61,386 nucleotides of DNA. Source: Gammaproteobacteria bacterium. GTDB taxonomy: Bacteria; Pseudomonadota; Gammaproteobacteria; JAJRRL01. A model generated the notes under the pieces. It did not search any database. It had not been told where the DNA came from and worked only from the letters and a program-made list of their open reading frames with translations. Positions 37,786 to 46,245 of this stretch are shown piece by piece (position 1 is the stretch's first letter; each line of letters begins with the position of its first letter). The stretch covers positions 1 through 61,386 of the forward strand of contig JAJRRL010000046.1 in the NCBI GenBank assembly GCA_024279495.1, in the 5' to 3' direction. Both the position numbers and the translations under genes were made by a program.

Positions 37786-39126
37786 ATGACAACCCCCAGC
37801 CCTTCCGGCCATAAACATTGGTCCAACCGATTGGCATTCATCATTGCAACCACAGGAGCCGCTGTTGGACTAGGCAATATTTGGCGCTTTCCTTACATCA
37901 CCGGACAAAATGGCGGTGGTGCCTTTGTTGTAGTCTATGTGATCTGTGTGTTACTTGTCGGCATTCCCTTGGTATTAGCCGAGATGGCTATTGGTCACAG
38001 CGCTCAAAAAAATCCTCTCGACGCTCTTCGCACACTTGCTAAAAAACACAACGCCAGTGAGCATTGGCGATGGGTTGGTCTTCTAGGCCTCATCACTCTG
38101 ACAGTCATTCTTTCATTTTACAGTGTGATTGGTGGCTTTAGTCTTTACTACTTATTTAAGGCTTTATCCGGCACATTCAACCATGCAAGTGCAAGCACTG
38201 TTGCTTTAGTCTGGCAACAACTCGTCACTCATCCCTGGCAAATGCTTTTTTGGCATAGCTTATTCATGCTGATGACCATGGGTGTGATTTCAGCTGGCGT
38301 TATTAATGGACTCGAGCGAGCAACCAAGATCATGATGCCTGCTCTTTATATTATCCTATTTGTGCTAGTAGCTTGTGCTGCTAAAATTGGAGATTTTCAC
38401 AGGGCATTTCTTTATTTATTTCACCCAAATTGGCATCTAATCAACGCCCATATTGTGATTAGTGCTTTAGGTCATGCTTTCTTTACCTTAGCCTTGGGAG
38501 CTGGCGCTTTACTTACTTATGCTAGCTATTCAAAACCAAACTCCACCTTACTTGGCTCTGTTATTCCTGTTGTGATCTTGGATGTGTTGGTGGCCTTTTT
38601 ATCTGGCCTTGCCATTTTCCCATTGGTTTTTGCTTTTCATTTACCGGTCACCAGTGGCCCAGGACTCATGTATCAAGCATTGCCAATAGCTTTTGCACAT
38701 ATCCATGGTGGGCAATGGCTCGGAGTCTTGTTTTTCTTATTGCTGCTATTTGCTGCATGGACATCCTCCATCAACCTAGCAGAACCTATCATTGCCACAT
38801 TATCCCAACGAGCTTATGCTTCTCGCCGCTCTAGTGCTTGGCTCATTGGTTTTGTTGCGTGGGCTTTAGGAATTGCTTCGTTACTATCCTTTAATATACT
38901 TGCTCATGTGCAATGGCATCATCATACTGTTTTTGATTTAATTAGCAGTACATCGACTGACTACCTACTTCCACTAGGCGGCTTAGGCTTTGCTGTGTTT
39001 GCGGGCTGGGTAATGAGCCCTGCAACACTAAAAGCAAGCATCTGTAAATCGTCTGTGGTTTTTTATAGTTGGTTGTGGTTAACCAGAATCGTCGCGCCCC
39101 TCGCTATACTCCTCATTCTTTTATAG
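37786..39126 (+). CDS. Sodium-dependent neurotransmitter:sodium symporter family transporter
   Basis: A 446-residue inner-membrane protein with about 11 hydrophobic segments, the usual bacterial number. The N-terminal signature WSNRLAFIIATTGAAVGLGNIWRFPY holds the sodium-binding and unwound TM1 region, followed by NGGGAFVVVY. Likely substrates are amino acids (tryptophan, tyrosine, alanine or leucine in relatives); the exact one cannot be read from sequence. An intracellular bacterium could use it for amino acid uptake. It is monocistronic, with a repeat-rich gap downstream. Confidence 0.9.
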   Translation: MTTPSPSGHKHWSNRLAFIIATTGAAVGLGNIWRFPYITGQNGGGAFVVVYVICVLLVGIPLVLAEMAIGHSAQKNPLDALRTLAKKHNASEHWRWVGLLGLITLTVILSFYSVIGGFSLYYLFKALSGTFNHASASTVALVWQQLVTHPWQMLFWHSLFMLMTMGVISAGVINGLERATKIMMPALYIILFVLVACAAKIGDFHRAFLYLFHPNWHLINAHIVISALGHAFFTLALGAGALLTYASYSKPNSTLLGSVIPVVILDVLVAFLSGLAIFPLVFAFHLPVTSGPGLMYQALPIAFAHIHGGQWLGVLFFLLLLFAAWTSSINLAEPIIATLSQRAYASRRSSAWLIGFVAWALGIASLLSFNILAHVQWHHHTVFDLISSTSTDYLLPLGGLGFAVFAGWVMSPATLKASICKSSVVFYSWLWLTRIVAPLAILLILL

Positions 39127-39154
39127 GAAAGCGGAGCGAACTTCTTGCTTACAT

Positions 39155-39265
39155 CGTTAAAAAACGTTGCCATCCCGGCAAACGAAGTGCACAGCCAAAC
39201 CCAGGCTTGATCCGTTAAAAAACGCTGTCATCCCGGCAAACGAAGTGCACAGCCGGGACCCATCT
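39155..39265. repeat. Tandem palindromic repeats (CATCCCGGC family)
   Basis: Two near-identical 42-base units, CGTTAAAAAACG(T/C)TG(C/T)CATCCCGGCAAACGAAG..., start at 39155 and 39213. The second has a complete hairpin TCCCGGC...GCCGGGA. The first has lost its right arm (GCCAAAC) and continues with CCCAGGCTTGATCCG, as in the longer repeat form at 39321. Confidence 0.8.
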
Positions 39266-39320
39266 TTAGGATTTCGTTTTTGCAAAGCAAAAACTAGAAA
39301 GTCAGATAGTCCTAAGCATT

Positions 39321-39412
39321 TGTCATCCCCAGGAACAAGGTGACGTAGGGGACCCAGGCTTGATCCGTTGTTACGACGTAACAACTAGGATCTTTCAAAA
39401 GCCAGCCCTAAC
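39321..39412. repeat. Dispersed palindromic repeat, copy 2
   Basis: Closely matches 18751-18840 in order: TGTCATCCCC, AGGAAC, GTGACGT, GGGGACCCAGGCTTGATCC, GTTGTTAC-GAC-GTAACAAC, TAGGATCTTTCAAAA. The central stem base is A in copy 1 and G here, and the palindromic arms are unaffected, so structure is conserved. Confidence 0.85.
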
Positions 39413-40091
39413 ATTATTGTGAGTTTAAATCTGCAGGTTACTTTAAGAAACATAGCCGCACATTACCCTGGGCCCCGTTTTTACAACGGAGTGACGACGA
39501 AGGGGGGCTTTAAAAATACAAATGACTCTTGCAAGTAAGCTACTACTGCACAATTGTCATCCCGACAAACAAAGTTAAAGCAGTGAAAACACCTTTTACC
39601 TTCTTCCTCTTGTCAAACAAACATCTGTATTTACTCATCAAATCATTTTCACTAACAGAATATGGTCAAAAAAATACACGGACAGAGTCCCTTAAGCGTT
39701 CGCGAAAAAGACTTTTCATTTTGTAAGCATTTTGCCTGCATGGAATTCCCTATAAGACAAGACTGTCGCCAACTCCAGCTACCACAAGTATAAACCCAAC
39801 ATCAGCAACAGTAATCGACATCCAAATCAAGCATTACCTTTAAAAATGAAAAAATACCTAATAAATAAGTCTTTTGAAGAGGCATACAGCGTGTCACAAT
39901 AAAAAAGCCCTTATTTATCACTTGGATTCATCATTCAATAAGTAAATATGAACAGCAAAAACTGCGAACTCAAGCTAGCCTTAAAACGAAAAAATGCTGG
40001 TAGGAAAAGAAGTTAAGAGCATAGCCGGCATTTTACCTTTTTGGATTTATTTGCTATCTTACTGATTTTAAAGAGCAGGAGAACTCGATCC

Positions 40092-40586
40092 ATGGTTACT
40101 AAAAAAACGACGGCTGCCGTCGCTAAAGCAGAAAAGCGCGTCACGGACTTAAAGAAAAAGCTCGCTGATGCAACGAATAAGGTCAAAGCTGAAAAAGCAA
40201 AAAGCAAAGTAGCTGCTGCTAAAAAGAAAGTAGCTGTTGCTAAAAAGAAAGCAGCTGCTAAGAAAACGACTAAAAAACGTGTTGTCGCTAAGAAGAAAGT
40301 AACAAAACGTAAAGTAGCCGTTAAGAAAACTGCTAAAAAACGTGTTGTCGCTAAGAAGAAAGTAACAAAACGTAAAGTAGCTGTTAAGAAAACTGCTAAA
40401 AAACGTGTTGTCGCTAAGAAGAAAGCAACAAAACGTAAAGTAGCTGTTAAGAAAACTGCTAAAAAACGTGTTGTCGTTAAGAAAAAAGCGACCAAACGTA
40501 AAGTAGTAGCTAAAAAACCAGCTAAGAAACCAGCTAAAAGAAAAGCAGCAGCTAAGCGTAAAAGCCCTGCTAAAAAGAGGAAATAA
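40092..40586 (+). CDS. Histone H1-like Lys-rich DNA-binding protein with tandem repeats
   Basis: A 164-residue protein composed mostly of Lys, Ala, Val, Arg and Thr. A short N-terminal helical part (AVAKAEKRVTDLKKKLADAT) precedes about four tandem 20-residue units of the type KRKVAVKKTAKKRVVAKKKV, encoded by near-perfect 60-bp repeats (about 40265-40500), then a PAKK-rich tail. It resembles eukaryotic H1 tails and bacterial HctB, AlgP and Coxiella-like H1 proteins that compact the nucleoid. ATG 40092 with AGGAG upstream was chosen over an earlier in-frame ATG. Repeat number is likely to vary between strains by slippage. Confidence 0.8.
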   Translation: MVTKKTTAAVAKAEKRVTDLKKKLADATNKVKAEKAKSKVAAAKKKVAVAKKKAAAKKTTKKRVVAKKKVTKRKVAVKKTAKKRVVAKKKVTKRKVAVKKTAKKRVVAKKKATKRKVAVKKTAKKRVVVKKKATKRKVVAKKPAKKPAKRKAAAKRKSPAKKRK

Positions 40587-40620
40587 CGATCAATAAGAGA
40601 TCGAAAGTATCTCCTCTTTT

Positions 40621-41040
40621 TTAACGCTGATCAATCATCTTTTGATCAGCGTTTTTTTGTTTTAGAGACATAATCCAATAACAAAGTTGACGATACCCAG
40701 GATGCGCTAACATATCAGAAGCAATGACGCATAAACGCTTTCCAAACAAAAACACAGAAAACAATGTATTACTCATCACGACATGAACCCTATCACAGGA
40801 ATACGTTTTCCCCTGACGATCTTCAATAACGACACAATCACCTTCTTTAAAATGAAGACAGCCCCCTTCCCACAAGGATAAACCACTAAGCACATTTAAT
40901 ATTATTAGGCTGGCCACTAACGAAAAAATACACACGAACACATGGGGCAAATGAGTTAGCAACAGCAAGAGCTGTTCAAAAAACCATAAGGAAAAGAAAA
41001 ATCGCCGAATTAATTTGGATTGAGTTAAATCAACTGACAT
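40621..41040 (-). CDS. Small membrane protein, possibly YgfX-like
   Basis: A 139-residue protein with two close hydrophobic segments (about 15-50) and a soluble C-terminal domain. The layout (TM hairpin, beta-rich segment, then RLCVIASDMLAHPGYRQL) resembles YgfX/DUF1434 (LWLAADSMDEAEWRDL in E. coli), but overall similarity is low, so this is a suggestion. It starts 4 bases after sixA stops and is probably co-transcribed with it. Its last codons lie inside the hairpin that terminates the opposing histone-like gene. Confidence 0.5.
   Translation of the reverse strand: MSVDLTQSKLIRRFFFSLWFFEQLLLLLTHLPHVFVCIFSLVASLIILNVLSGLSLWEGGCLHFKEGDCVVIEDRQGKTYSCDRVHVVMSNTLFSVFLFGKRLCVIASDMLAHPGYRQLCYWIMSLKQKNADQKMIDQR
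40623..40658 (+). terminator. Strong intrinsic terminator of the histone-like gene
   Basis: AACGCTGATCAA - TCATCTT - TTGATCAGCGTT is a perfect 12-bp stem followed by TTTTTTT. It lies 37 bases past the stop codon. The left arm also encodes the last residues (IDQR-stop) of the opposing minus-strand gene. Confidence 0.9.
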
Positions 41041-41044
41041 CACT

Positions 41045-41521
41045 CTATTTAATTTGAGCAAGCAACTCTGGGCGAATCACCCAATGCAATACCCAGTTAC
41101 CCGTTTGCTGCCTCTCCAAACAAACAATCGTTCCAGGAGTGAAGCGAACAATTTCGTGAGTAGTCGCCCCCAAAATCAGCTGACTCACTAACTCTCCAAT
41201 AGAAGGGTTATGACCAACAAGTATTGTATCTTCTTGCCAAGTCCAAATAAGCTCTGCAATAGCATCCACAGCCTGACTAGGTCGCAGCTGGGAAAGCTCT
41301 TGCAATGGGTCAGAGATAGAAAGCCCATTGTGAAGAATCATTGCTGTCTCTTTTGTGCGTTGCTTTGGGCTGGTATAAATACGACTGATAGGAGAAATAC
41401 GCCCTGACAAATAACTCACCATAGCTGTGATATCCTGACTCCCTTTCTTTGAAAGGCCTGGATCTGTCACGTCAGCTGTGGCTTCTTCTGGTTGACCATG
41501 CCTGACACAATATAGGCGCAT
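41045..41521 (-). CDS. sixA: Phosphohistidine phosphatase SixA
   Basis: A 158-residue histidine-phosphatase superfamily enzyme. RHG motif at 7-9 (MRLYCVRHGQPEE), TSPKQRTKETA with the second Arg, and VGHNPSIGEL with the second His. In E. coli SixA dephosphorylates HPt-domain phosphohistidines (ArcB, and NPr of the PTS-Ntr system). This window also encodes a hybrid kinase HPt and a stand-alone HPt, so these are natural candidate substrates. It is followed by the small membrane protein gene. Confidence 0.88.
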   Translation of the reverse strand: MRLYCVRHGQPEEATADVTDPGLSKKGSQDITAMVSYLSGRISPISRIYTSPKQRTKETAMILHNGLSISDPLQELSQLRPSQAVDAIAELIWTWQEDTILVGHNPSIGELVSQLILGATTHEIVRFTPGTIVCLERQQTGNWVLHWVIRPELLAQIK

Positions 41522-41534
41522 AAGTTCTCCTTCT

Positions 41535-41592
41535 AGCTATACCTTATGTGGACGAACCCTTGAGGGTTCACCTTAGGCTGCCACAAATAGCT
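41535..41592. repeat. Nested inverted repeats between sixA and the glycosyltransferase operon
   Basis: Outer arms AGCTAT (41535-41540) and ATAGCT (41587-41592), middle arms GTGG/CCAC (41548-41551, 41581-41584) and inner arms GAACCCT-TG-AGGGTTC (41554-41569). The structure fills the divergent gap where both promoters must lie. It could be a regulator site, an RNA leader structure or a small repeat element. Confidence 0.5.
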
Positions 41593-41689
41593 GCCCCAGA
41601 CAAACCGGCATTTACTTTGATCGTTAAGTTGACATCACACACCCCGACAGGTAAACATTCCCCCAAGTACTTTACTTCTCCGGATATAC

Positions 41690-43150
41690 ATGAAACAAGC
41701 TCACTCCAGCAGCGCTACTACTAAGTGGTTTTTCCTCTTTATAATCGCCTACATTTGTGTGTGGCAAATATTGCCAGCTTCTTTACTTGATTCAGTCTAC
41801 CCAGACACAGCCGAAAATCTTGCCTTAAGCCATGCACTGGCTTGGTCATATTCAAAGCACCCTCCTCTAGGGATGGCTCTCTTACATGCCATTCAGTGGG
41901 TTATCCCATCCAATGCATGGGCTAATGCCATTGCAAATGCTCTCTGCCTCAATACCAGCTTGATTGGCATCTATCTCATAGCAAAAGAGCATGTATCAGA
42001 AAAAACAGCCATAGCGGCGACTATGCTCTCCTCATTAAGCCTTTTTTTTCTTGTTAACTTTGCAGTTCAATACAATCAAAACACCATCATGCTACCTTTT
42101 TGGGTGGCTATTATCGCCTTTACCATCCGAGCAACACACCATAATCGCTGCCGAGACTGGCTCTTTTTAGCTGTTTCAATAGCCGGTGGCATGCTTGCTA
42201 AATATGAAAACATTATGATTATTGGTCTTGCTTTTATTTACCTACTTTGTCATATCAAAAAATCACACCTTAAATACCTCATCATGACAATAATCACCTC
42301 TCTTTTACTGTTATCACCTCACATTTATTGGGTGGCGCATCACTCTTTCGAAACAATTACTTATTTATTTGTCCAATCTGACCGAACAACCGTCTCTTAC
42401 TGGCATGTTGTTCTTGGTGCATTACTTGCTCAACCTGCAAATACAGCTCTTTGCTTGATTGTGGCCTCTTGCTGTTTAAAAGCAGGCTGGGCTAAACGCC
42501 AAGCTCCCTACCCTAAGCTTTCATGGCAATCACCCCTGTGCTTTTTTGCAATCATACCGTGGCTAGCATTTGTCATCCTCAGTGCTTTTGTAACTACCAA
42601 AGCAGAATGGGGATTTCCCTTGTTAGTTGCCGTCATACCCGCTTTGCTTTATTACGCTCATGTACATGTTGAACGACTCAAGCCCATTGCCATCGCAGTG
42701 ATCAGCTGCCACTGCCTCATTGCAACCGCCTACGGACTCAACCTTTACTTCAGCAAACGCACTCATCGCTCTAATTGGCCTAGCCATACGCTAGCACAAG
42801 CTGCTCAGCACTTTTGGAATCAACACACTGGCTCTCAGCCTTTAAAGTACATTGGCGGTGATGAATACCCCATCTACTACCTAACAGCCTATCTACCTCA
42901 AAAACCTCTCATGCTCAAAAATAACAGCTTTCATGACGCTGTCTGGATCAATCGAGCTGATTTTTATACTCATGGCGCTCTGTTTGTCGAACAAGGCTGT
43001 CATGATGATTCCCGGCATCTTATAAACCAAGGCTTTCCGGTAACAAATCGCACATGCCTAACACTACCTCAAGCCAACAAATACCATCCCAAATTACTGT
43101 CATTCACGCTATACTTGTTAGAGCCTGCTCTACCACCTGCTAAGCACTAA
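41690..43150 (+). CDS. GT39-family (ArnT/PMT-like) membrane glycosyltransferase
   Basis: A 486-residue inner-membrane protein with about ten hydrophobic segments and a periplasmic C-terminal domain. It has an acidic first loop (YPDTAENLALS) and the HPPLGMALL motif typical of the PMT_2/GT39 group, which transfer a sugar or aminosugar from undecaprenyl phosphate to lipid A or another acceptor. It heads a four-gene operon with a GT2, GtrA and a deacetylase, the set expected for making, flipping and transferring a polyprenyl-linked sugar. The acceptor and sugar cannot be read from sequence. Confidence 0.8.
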   Translation: MKQAHSSSATTKWFFLFIIAYICVWQILPASLLDSVYPDTAENLALSHALAWSYSKHPPLGMALLHAIQWVIPSNAWANAIANALCLNTSLIGIYLIAKEHVSEKTAIAATMLSSLSLFFLVNFAVQYNQNTIMLPFWVAIIAFTIRATHHNRCRDWLFLAVSIAGGMLAKYENIMIIGLAFIYLLCHIKKSHLKYLIMTIITSLLLLSPHIYWVAHHSFETITYLFVQSDRTTVSYWHVVLGALLAQPANTALCLIVASCCLKAGWAKRQAPYPKLSWQSPLCFFAIIPWLAFVILSAFVTTKAEWGFPLLVAVIPALLYYAHVHVERLKPIAIAVISCHCLIATAYGLNLYFSKRTHRSNWPSHTLAQAAQHFWNQHTGSQPLKYIGGDEYPIYYLTAYLPQKPLMLKNNSFHDAVWINRADFYTHGALFVEQGCHDDSRHLINQGFPVTNRTCLTLPQANKYHPKLLSFTLYLLEPALPPAKH

Positions 43151-43160
43151 GGAGACATTC

Positions 43161-44111
43161 ATGGCCACACATCCTTGCATTAGCCTTGTGATACCTGTTT
43201 TTAATGAAGGCGATGGCATCTGTCGTTTTCTTGACACTCTAGATAAACATTTAGATACCTTATCCAACTATACCTTTGAATATATTATCATTAATGATGG
43301 CAGTGATGATCACTCCGATGATGCATTAACAAACTATACTTTTTCACGATCAAGCAAAGTCATTCATTTCTCAAGGAACTTTGGCAAAGAGTCTGCTGTG
43401 ACTGCCGGCCTCGCTCACGCCTCAGGTGATGCTGTCCTTATCATTGACGCTGACTTTCAGCATCCTTTTTCAGTAATGGACGAATTAATCCACACTTGCT
43501 TCACTGACGATTTTGATATGGTCTACGCTGTTCGAAATAACAGAAAAGATGAAGGTTTGTTGAAACGCGCCCTCACCCATTGTTTTTACAAGCTAGTGAA
43601 CATGGGGCGTGGCCCTAAACTTCCCATCGATGCGGGTGATTTCCGAATCATGAGCAGAAAAGTGGTCGATGCCCTCTTAAGCTGCACCGAGCGCGTTCGG
43701 TTTATGAAAGGATTGTATGCCTGGGTTGGCTTCAAAACCAAAGCCATTGAATTCGCTGTCTGTGAACGCCAGCATGGTAAAAGTAAATGGAACATTGCTC
43801 AACTCATTCGCTATGCTATTCGTGGCATTGTTGGCTTTACAGACATCCCTCTCAAAATATGGACCATCATTGGCTTTTTCATTTCTTTCGCTTCTTTCTT
43901 ATATGGCGCTTACAACATCGTTATGGCTCTCACACATAAGATTGATGTACCCGGCTACGCCACTTTAGTCACAGCCATCTTTTTCTTTGGCGGAATCCAA
44001 CTACTTTCTATTGGGATTATTGGTGAATACCTATCTCGCGTCTTCCAGGAAGTAAAAGGGCGGCCCACTTACTTAATTAGAGACATCCATGAATCACATA
44101 AAAACGATTAA
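43161..44111 (+). CDS. GT2-family polyprenyl-phosphate glycosyltransferase (GtrB/ArnC-like)
   Basis: A 316-residue enzyme. GT-A domain with SLVIPVFNEGDG, IINDGSDDHSD, SRNFGKESAVTAGL and the DADFQHP metal motif. Two membrane segments near the C-terminus (about 232-255, 268-292) are followed by EYLSRVFQEVKGRP, typical of GtrB/DPM1-like enzymes that load a sugar onto undecaprenyl phosphate at the cytoplasmic face. AAGGAG precedes the ATG, 10 bases after the GT39 stop. It overlaps gtrA-like by 23 bases. Confidence 0.88.
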   Translation: MATHPCISLVIPVFNEGDGICRFLDTLDKHLDTLSNYTFEYIIINDGSDDHSDDALTNYTFSRSSKVIHFSRNFGKESAVTAGLAHASGDAVLIIDADFQHPFSVMDELIHTCFTDDFDMVYAVRNNRKDEGLLKRALTHCFYKLVNMGRGPKLPIDAGDFRIMSRKVVDALLSCTERVRFMKGLYAWVGFKTKAIEFAVCERQHGKSKWNIAQLIRYAIRGIVGFTDIPLKIWTIIGFFISFASFLYGAYNIVMALTHKIDVPGYATLVTAIFFFGGIQLLSIGIIGEYLSRVFQEVKGRPTYLIRDIHESHKND

Positions 44112-44478
44112 GCAATTATGCTTGTTTGGCTTAGTTGGCAGTGTCGCAGCTCTTATCAACTTATTACTGGTTATTATATTAGTTGAGAAAACCACACTGT
44201 CGCCGCTTGCCTCAAACCCTCTAGCCTTTATGGTTGCTTTTGGTGCCAGCTACATAGGCCATTACAAGCTGACCTTTAAAACGCGAGCCTCTCACAAAAG
44301 AGCTTTCCCTCGTTTTTTAGTCTCAGCTCTTATTGGCTTAGCCATCAATGAGTCACTACTCATGTTAGGCCTGCATGTCTTGCATTGGAACTATATCATC
44401 GCCTTGTTTTTTGCAATCCTTATTGCTGGATTGTGTGTCTTCACGCTTGGAAAATGTTGGTCTTTAGCTCATGAATAA
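44089..44478 (+). CDS. GtrA-family flippase-like membrane protein
   Basis: A 129-residue protein with four hydrophobic segments, fitting the GtrA/DPMS3 family that moves undecaprenyl-phosphate-linked sugars across the inner membrane. Seen: FGLVGSVAALINL-like start, FMVAFGASYIGHYKLTF, with the conserved aromatic/basic K..TF motif. It overlaps the GT2 gene upstream and the deacetylase downstream (8 bases), so translation is coupled. Confidence 0.85.
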   Translation: MNHIKTIKQLCLFGLVGSVAALINLLLVIILVEKTTLSPLASNPLAFMVAFGASYIGHYKLTFKTRASHKRAFPRFLVSALIGLAINESLLMLGLHVLHWNYIIALFFAILIAGLCVFTLGKCWSLAHE

Positions 44479-45169
44479 AAAAAATATTGTCTTTTGCGCC
44501 GATGACTTTGGCATGTCTCAACAAATAAATGAAGGTATTCTTCAGCTCGTACAAAAACAAAAAATAGACGCCGTCTCATGCATGACAAACTACGACAAAT
44601 GGCCCGAAGGAGCGATTGCATTAAAAAATCAATCGCAGGTTCAAGTGGGTTTGCATTTTAACCTCAAAGCGCCCAATCTGCCTACTCTCATTGCTTTAGC
44701 TTACTACCGACTACTAAAGCCAAAAACTATCTTGGCTGAATTAGACAAACAATATAAAAACTTTATCATCCATTTTGGCAAAGCACCCGACTTTATCGAC
44801 GGCCACCAACACATTCATCAGCTACCTGTTATTCGTGATGTCCTCATTGCTTTTTATAACTCTCACCTTCGTAACACAGACACCTGGATACGATCCACTT
44901 ACAACCATCAAACGCACTGGAAGGCGCGAGTCATCAACTTGCTTGGCGGCAAACGCTTGGATGCCTTACTTAAAAAAGAAGGCATTCCACATAACGCTAA
45001 TTTCAGCGGCATTTATAATTTCGCTCACTCGAAAGACTATGCTTCTCACTTGGAGCAATTCATTCAAGAAATCAATAGCGATGGGCTGATTATGTGCCAT
45101 CCGGGCTTGGAAGCTGGGTTTCGCCTCGATGAACTTAAAGTCCTCTCCGAATCATCAAGACTCATTTAA
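44471..45169 (+). CDS. ChbG/HpnK (YdjC) family carbohydrate deacetylase
   Basis: A 232-residue deacetylase. The metal site shows CADDFGMSQQIN at the start, GLHFNL (His) and DGHQHIHQLP (His-His), then CHPG near the end. Relatives remove N-acetyl groups from chitooligosaccharides or hopanoid-linked N-acetylglucosamine (HpnK). In this operon it probably deacetylates the lipid-linked aminosugar before or after transfer, analogous to ArnD (a different fold family), exposing a positive charge. That role is inference from context. Confidence 0.85.
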   Translation: MNKKNIVFCADDFGMSQQINEGILQLVQKQKIDAVSCMTNYDKWPEGAIALKNQSQVQVGLHFNLKAPNLPTLIALAYYRLLKPKTILAELDKQYKNFIIHFGKAPDFIDGHQHIHQLPVIRDVLIAFYNSHLRNTDTWIRSTYNHQTHWKARVINLLGGKRLDALLKKEGIPHNANFSGIYNFAHSKDYASHLEQFIQEINSDGLIMCHPGLEAGFRLDELKVLSESSRLI

Positions 45170-45176
45170 TACAAAA

Positions 45177-45206
45177 AAGAACCAAACTCAAAAGAGTTTG
45201 GTTCTT
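45177..45206. terminator. Intrinsic terminator of the glycosyltransferase operon
   Basis: AAGAACCAAACTC - AAAA - GAGTTTGGTTCTT, a perfect 13-bp stem 8 bases past the stop codon. The A-run before it could make it bidirectional, but the opposing gene ends 84 bases away. Confidence 0.8.
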
Positions 45207-45289
45207 CCTAACAACATACACCTACCAAGCGCATGCAAATCGAGCAAAAGATAACGTTATCAACATGTCACTTTGAGAGTAAGAGCTGC

Positions 45290-45622
45290 TTAACTACCTT
45301 CTTGCTTATCCATCACAACAGATAAACCTCGCTCAGATACCAGGTGAAGCAACAACAAAGCTGTGCCTCTTGGTTTTTTCTCACCGCGCTCCCATTGCTT
45401 AACCGTGGACAAACTCACGTTAAGACACTTAGAAAACACAGCCTGACTCACATTCATCTTCTTGCGAATCGCCTTGATTTCATGACTATCTAATAAGCCC
45501 ACTTGCGGCAACACTGACGAATCAAATTCCCGAAGTGTCGCCATCGATGCTACCACTGAGCTATCACGAAACCCTTCATTGAAATTAACTAGCCGTATAC
45601 CTTTATCCACTGTCACACTCAT
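45290..45622 (-). CDS. XRE-family regulator/antitoxin (NadS/HigA2-like) without partner
   Basis: A 110-residue DNA-binding protein. The C-terminal HTH (about 47-100) reads EIKAIRKKMNVSQAVFSKCLNVSLSTVKQWERGEKKPRG, the pattern of NadS/HigA-2 antitoxins usually encoded next to a RelE-type toxin. No toxin gene is seen on either side: the upstream neighbour (45735-46028) does not look like RelE. It may be an orphan antitoxin left after toxin loss, or a simple regulator. CGGAGG precedes the ATG. Confidence 0.75.
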   Translation of the reverse strand: MSVTVDKGIRLVNFNEGFRDSSVVASMATLREFDSSVLPQVGLLDSHEIKAIRKKMNVSQAVFSKCLNVSLSTVKQWERGEKKPRGTALLLLHLVSERGLSVVMDKQEGS

Positions 45623-45734
45623 TACAACCTCCGTTTGGTAATCACCTGCAACGACACAAATGCCACTGCCCTATTTGCTTCAATTTCACCACTCTGCGAG
45701 AAAGCCAATTACTTCTCACAGCCCAAAACCACGT

Positions 45735-46028
45735 TTAGCTTATCCGCCGAGAACGACAAAAAGACTTAAACTTGCGTGATACAGCCAACACCTTGCGAGC
45801 CATTCTGGGGTCACCAGCATCGCAACCCAAATAATCTTTCATAAGTTGATTGGCAACCACATCTTGCTGCGGCTGACCAGACTCCCAATGCTCAATCATT
45901 TGCCCTAGAGTAAGCTGCCATTGTTGATCTTCCCAAGACAAAAGGCGGCGTAAAATGCGCTGCTGCCAATGAAAATGACTTGGTCCGGAAGTGGCTTCCC
46001 TCATTGTGCTAATTGTTTTTGTCATCAT
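45735..46028 (-). CDS. Hypothetical protein, 97 aa
   Basis: Not recognised. Small soluble protein, Trp-, Gln- and Arg-rich (HFHWQQRILRRLLSWEDQQWQLTLGQMIEHW) with a basic C-terminus (FKSFCRSRRIS), probably helical. ATG 46028 follows AGGGGAT at good spacing; the open frame reaches 46061 without a better site. It lies in a run of small minus-strand genes with strong ribosome-binding sites. Confidence 0.5.
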   Translation of the reverse strand: MMTKTISTMREATSGPSHFHWQQRILRRLLSWEDQQWQLTLGQMIEHWESGQPQQDVVANQLMKDYLGCDAGDPRMARKVLAVSRKFKSFCRSRRIS

Positions 46029-46245
46029 CGCTCTATCCCCTAAAGCTTGAAATCTTGTCACGCTTAGATAATCACGTGTTAAAAACAGTCTGATTCATCC
46101 AGTGCTCGGGAAACAGGTGGGGTTTAATTAACAAATTATTAAGCTCATGTCTCACATAATTATAGGTCAATGTCTCAAAGTCTCCGAAAGTTGGATAAAT
46201 ACGAGAAAATGGATAGAAAATATCCAAAACTGCTATTCCACCACA

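Larger units (their letters stand above)
39127..40091. other. Repeat-bearing non-coding gap between symporter and histone-like gene
   Basis: About 965 bases with no credible gene. The left third holds palindromic repeats (39155-39412). A further degenerate piece near 39477-39500 reads CGTTTTTACAACGGAGTGACG, and one near 39556-39575 TGTCATCCCGACAAACAAAG. The right half is AT-rich. A 65-codon frame at 39529-39726 lacks a ribosome-binding site and overlaps repeat DNA; I do not support it. The histone-like gene's promoter presumably lies at the right end. Confidence 0.7.

Noticed and set aside
39529-39726. 65-codon open frame in the symporter-histone gap
   Set aside because: No ribosome-binding site, overlap with degenerate CATCCCG-type repeat sequence, and composition unlike neighbouring genes.
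40013-40495. Long minus-strand frame (160 codons) opposite the histone-like gene, reading Phe/Leu/Thr-rich tandem repeats
   Set aside because: It is the antisense of the Lys/Ala-rich repeats; the sense strand has a ribosome-binding site and terminator. The hydrophobic repeats are a by-product.
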